DNA of 23,967 bases, taken from contig CAZYNU010000020.1 of the NCBI GenBank assembly GCA_964648045.1, positions 1 through 23,967 on the forward strand, written 5' to 3'. The notes beneath the pieces are model-generated. The model worked only from the letters and a program-made list of their open reading frames with translations. It was not told the origin of the DNA and did no database searches. Source of the DNA: JAGOUB01 sp964648045. GTDB taxonomy: Bacteria > Patescibacteriota > Gracilibacteria > Peribacterales > Peribacteraceae. The position numbers were made by a program, and so were the translations under genes. Positions 22,015 to 23,967 of the stretch are shown here, one piece after another (the first letter of the stretch is position 1; each line of letters begins with the position of its first letter).

Positions 22015-22911
22015 CCTTGCCCATGGCATCAACTCACGCTTTATCACAGCGAAGATCCGCTGTTGATGAGGTAGAAAAGCGAGGTGACCGCCAGGCAAAA
22101 GGAAACGGCTCTTGGTTCGTAACGCGCGCAACATCCGGCGAGCAGCCGACCACGGCACCACCAGATCGTCGCGGCCGTGCCAAGCAATGACCGGCACGTT
22201 GCCAGGAAAACGATGGGGCTGAAAACCCCAACGGAAGTACAAACCCACCTCGTCAACAAGGCCAGGAATCCCGTTAGGCTGCAAGAACACGCTTTGGAAG
22301 TCCCACCACAACACGCGCTGCAAGAGTTTCTGTAGATGCGGGGCGGGGGCATTGATCTCGGTCGTCCACCGCAGGTACCACTTCAAGGTGCGCGGACTGA
22401 GCCAACAGACCGTCAGAAACATCCTCAACAGGGCTGCGGCGGCACGAGGCCAACCGTTACAGGCCATCACGATGGCACGTCGCCACCAACATAAAGCACG
22501 CACGTTCCTACCACTGGCCAACGGGCCCAGCGCTCCCGCAATGCCGGCAACGCACACGCGATCGGGCATGGCATAGGCCGTAGCCAGTGCGAAGCCGCCA
22601 CCACCCGAGGCGCCGAGCACCGCGAACGATTGTATGCCAAGGTGGTCCATCAACCAGCGGATGTCGCCCTTGGCGTAGGCCGTCATTGAGTCGAATCCTT
22701 GGCACGACGAGCGACCGATTCCCGGACGACTAGGGGCGATGATACGCATGCCGTCTTGCAACGCGCGCTCATGCAGGAGCGCCGCCTGATAGCACGATCC
22801 AAGAAAGCCGTGAAAATAAAGCACTGGCGCACCGTGAGGATCACCACACTCAAGGTATTCAAGAGCGCGACCATCGGGAAGCCGGAGAAGACGTGTACGA
22901 GGCTTGCGCAT
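22009..22911 (-). CDS. Alpha/beta-hydrolase fold enzyme
   Basis: 300 residues. The oxyanion-loop motif is YFHGFLGS (33-39), the nucleophile elbow GASGGG with S102, the acid in HGRDDLVVP (D248 or D249), and the base H276 in LLPGGHLAFL. An intact Ser-Asp-His triad and a helical cap at ~130-215 (W/R-rich, CWWRRAIVMAC...) fit the generic hydrolase family; the substrate is unpredictable. No signal peptide. It lies 65 bp downstream of the subtilisin gene on the same strand, and its stop codon overlaps the direct-repeat box of the response regulator. A shorter start is not excluded. Confidence 0.88.
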   Translation of the reverse strand: MRKPRTRLLRLPDGRALEYLECGDPHGAPVLYFHGFLGSCYQAALLHERALQDGMRIIAPSRPGIGRSSCQGFDSMTAYAKGDIRWLMDHLGIQSFAVLGASGGGGFALATAYAMPDRVCVAGIAGALGPLASGRNVRALCWWRRAIVMACNGWPRAAAALLRMFLTVCWLSPRTLKWYLRWTTEINAPAPHLQKLLQRVLWWDFQSVFLQPNGIPGLVDEVGLYFRWGFQPHRFPGNVPVIAWHGRDDLVVPWSAARRMLRALRTKSRFLLPGGHLAFLPHQQRIFAVIKRELMPWARF

Positions 22912-22976
22912 AACCCTTCATGACGCGCCAGCCGCCTTTTCTTACCGATTTTCCGCTAATCCTTGATGTTCATGAC

Positions 22977-23967
22977 TTACTGCGGCCCCTTTCTCTGGCC
23001 GCCGTTATCGCCGCCGAGACCGCGGTTGTCGCCGGGCCCCTCGCCGCGGCGTTCATCGGGATGATGCTCGCGAGCGTTATCGGAGGCCTGGTCTGGCAGT
23101 GGCGGCAGGAACCAACGGAACGGATTCCAATCCCACGGTTTGTCCGGACGGCCGTCATTCCGCCACGGAGACGTAGAGGATGACGAGGCAGAGGACGAAG
23201 ACGGAACCGATGAGCTCCACGACGACACGGAAGAGGAAGAGGACGGCTGACTACCAGCGCTGCTCGACGAAGAACTGGAGACGCTGGAGGATGAACTGGA
23301 CGAAATAGAGCTCGACGAACTGGAGACAGAGGAAGACGACGAACGGACGATCGCCTGCGCCGACGACACAGCGGTGGTGGCGTCGACGCGCCCGTAGCCC
23401 GTCAGCGTGTCGACTCCGGCCGTACCAATGTCACGGGCGGTACCGGTAATGACGGCGTAGATTTCGTCGGTGGTGAGCGTGGGCTGTGCCTGGAGAAGTA
23501 GAGCGACCAGACCCGTCACCTGCGGGGCGGCCATGGAAGTGCCGCTCCACCAGCCGTACCCGCCGACAGGACAGGAGCCGGCCACAGCGCAAGGCACGGA
23601 CGAGAGGATGTCGAAGCCGGGAGCCATCACGTCGAGCGCGGTGCCATAGCTGGACCACCACATGCGGGCATCGCTGGAATCGACGGCGCCGACGGCGATC
23701 ACCTTGGACCCGCAGGCTGGCGTCATAATACCCTCGCCCAACTCGGCAGCGTTGCCAGCGGCAGCCACCACGGACACACCCTGCCCAACGGCCCAGTTGG
23801 CTTCTTGGGCGAGCGGATCGAGGTCGCAGTGACCAAGGAAGGAACCTCCGCCGAGACTGAGGTTGATGACCTTCGCATTCTGCTGCACCGCCCATTCGAT
23901 GCCGGCGATGACGTCACTCTCGAGGCACCAGCCCTCGTCGCTGCAGACCTTACCCACGATCAGGTCG
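22977..23967 (-). CDS. Subtilisin-like serine protease with polySer linker (N-terminal part outside window)
   Basis: Only the C-terminal ~330 residues are present. The frame stays open through the right edge (DLIVGKVCSDEG...), so the GTG at 23957 is an internal valine. Visible S8 motifs: INLSLGGG, VVAAAGNAAE (oxyanion Asn) and GTSMAAPQVTGLVALLL with the catalytic Ser (codon near 23536). The catalytic Asp, and probably the His, lie outside. After GYGRVDATTAV comes a long polySer linker (about 23160-23345), then an unusual tail rich in Trp/Pro (PWRNDGRPDKPWDWNPFRWFLPPLPD) and ending in Gly/Asp/Arg. Four or more cysteines lie in the catalytic part. It is probably exported and anchored to, or acting on, the surface. 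Confidence 0.9.
   Translation of the reverse strand, partial: DLIVGKVCSDEGWCLESDVIAGIEWAVQQNAKVINLSLGGGSFLGHCDLDPLAQEANWAVGQGVSVVAAAGNAAELGEGIMTPACGSKVIAVGAVDSSDARMWWSSYGTALDVMAPGFDILSSVPCAVAGSCPVGGYGWWSGTSMAAPQVTGLVALLLQAQPTLTTDEIYAVITGTARDIGTAGVDTLTGYGRVDATTAVSSAQAIVRSSSSSVSSSSSSISSSSSSSVSSSSSSSAGSQPSSSSSVSSWSSSVPSSSSASSSSTSPWRNDGRPDKPWDWNPFRWFLPPLPDQASDNAREHHPDERRGEGPGDNRGLGGDNGGQRKGPQ

Noticed and set aside
22920..23183. 87-codon plus-strand frame with hydrophobic residues between the hydrolase and the subtilisin
   Set aside because: Most of it is antisense to the subtilisin C-terminus; the hydrophobicity mirrors Gly/Asp/Arg codons on the other strand, and no promoter was seen.
23160..23345. 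Repetitive DNA as a possible CRISPR or tandem-repeat array
   Set aside because: It is the coding sequence of the polySer linker; there are no fixed-length repeats with unique spacers.

Overview
The window (about 24 kb, GC-rich coding DNA with short AT-rich promoter islands) looks like a chromosomal segment of a Candidate Phyla Radiation (Patescibacteria) bacterium. The secreted proteins resemble those of Peribacteria/Peregrinibacteria: a fibre-like start with a YTPG...CAPGDTNC motif, 'GWINF' repeats, polyserine linkers, SLH domains, and LamG, PA14 and cadherin-like adhesion modules. TGA is used as an ordinary stop codon (for example at 2163-2165, 4530-4532 and 16078-16080), so the recoded Gracilibacteria/Absconditabacteria lineage is unlikely. 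The placement is inferred from style; no rRNA, tRNA or ribosomal protein gene is present to test it. I see no insertion sequence, phage module, integrase or CRISPR array.

Layout. (1) 1-4532, plus strand: a surface-protein block with a fibre-like protein, a GWINF-repeat protein overlapping it by 8 bp, and a GLUG/FN3/LamG protein. The last two end in the same 30-residue Cys-to-Cys module. (2) 4541-6549, minus: a DUF2975 membrane protein plus XRE regulator pair behind a 15-bp-arm inverted repeat, and an SLH protein. (3) 6663-7520, plus: a CsoR/FrmR-type repressor and a DUF4395 membrane protein behind a promoter whose spacer is a G-tract operator. (4) 7544-8390, minus: a DUF1801 protein and a membrane-anchored hypothetical. 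(5) 8477-10195, plus: a leucine-rich-repeat protein like the large Planctomycete family, then a small Cys-rich membrane protein with a strong terminator. (6) 10216-11118, minus: a two-domain PhnB/glyoxalase-fold protein. (7) 11303-16080, plus: a roughly 1000-residue cadherin/PA14/FN3/SLH surface protein, a DUF6166 protein, and a membrane-anchored beta-lactamase-fold serine hydrolase. (8) 16101-17577, minus: four small genes (two membrane proteins, a bacterial-PH protein, a PNPOx-like flavoprotein). (9) 17657-19338, plus: an arginine deiminase/DDAH-fold enzyme and a protein with two tandem Myb/SANT-like repeats. (10) 19375-23967, minus: a subtilisin-like protease (cut by the window edge), an alpha/beta hydrolase, an OmpR-type response regulator, its histidine kinase, and a small exported Gly/His/Met-rich protein closed by a terminator.

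How it works together. About a third of the window encodes the cell surface, built from mix-and-match adhesion modules, polySer linkers and either SLH domains or the Cys-to-Cys C-terminal module. The two-component system, the exported protein and matching 7-4-7 direct repeats in front of two of these genes form a coherent envelope-sensing regulon. Gene starts across the window lack Shine-Dalgarno sequences. Several have predicted promoters so close to the ATG that the mRNA should be leaderless, and others have pyrimidine-rich leaders. No gap longer than 300 bp lacks a gene.
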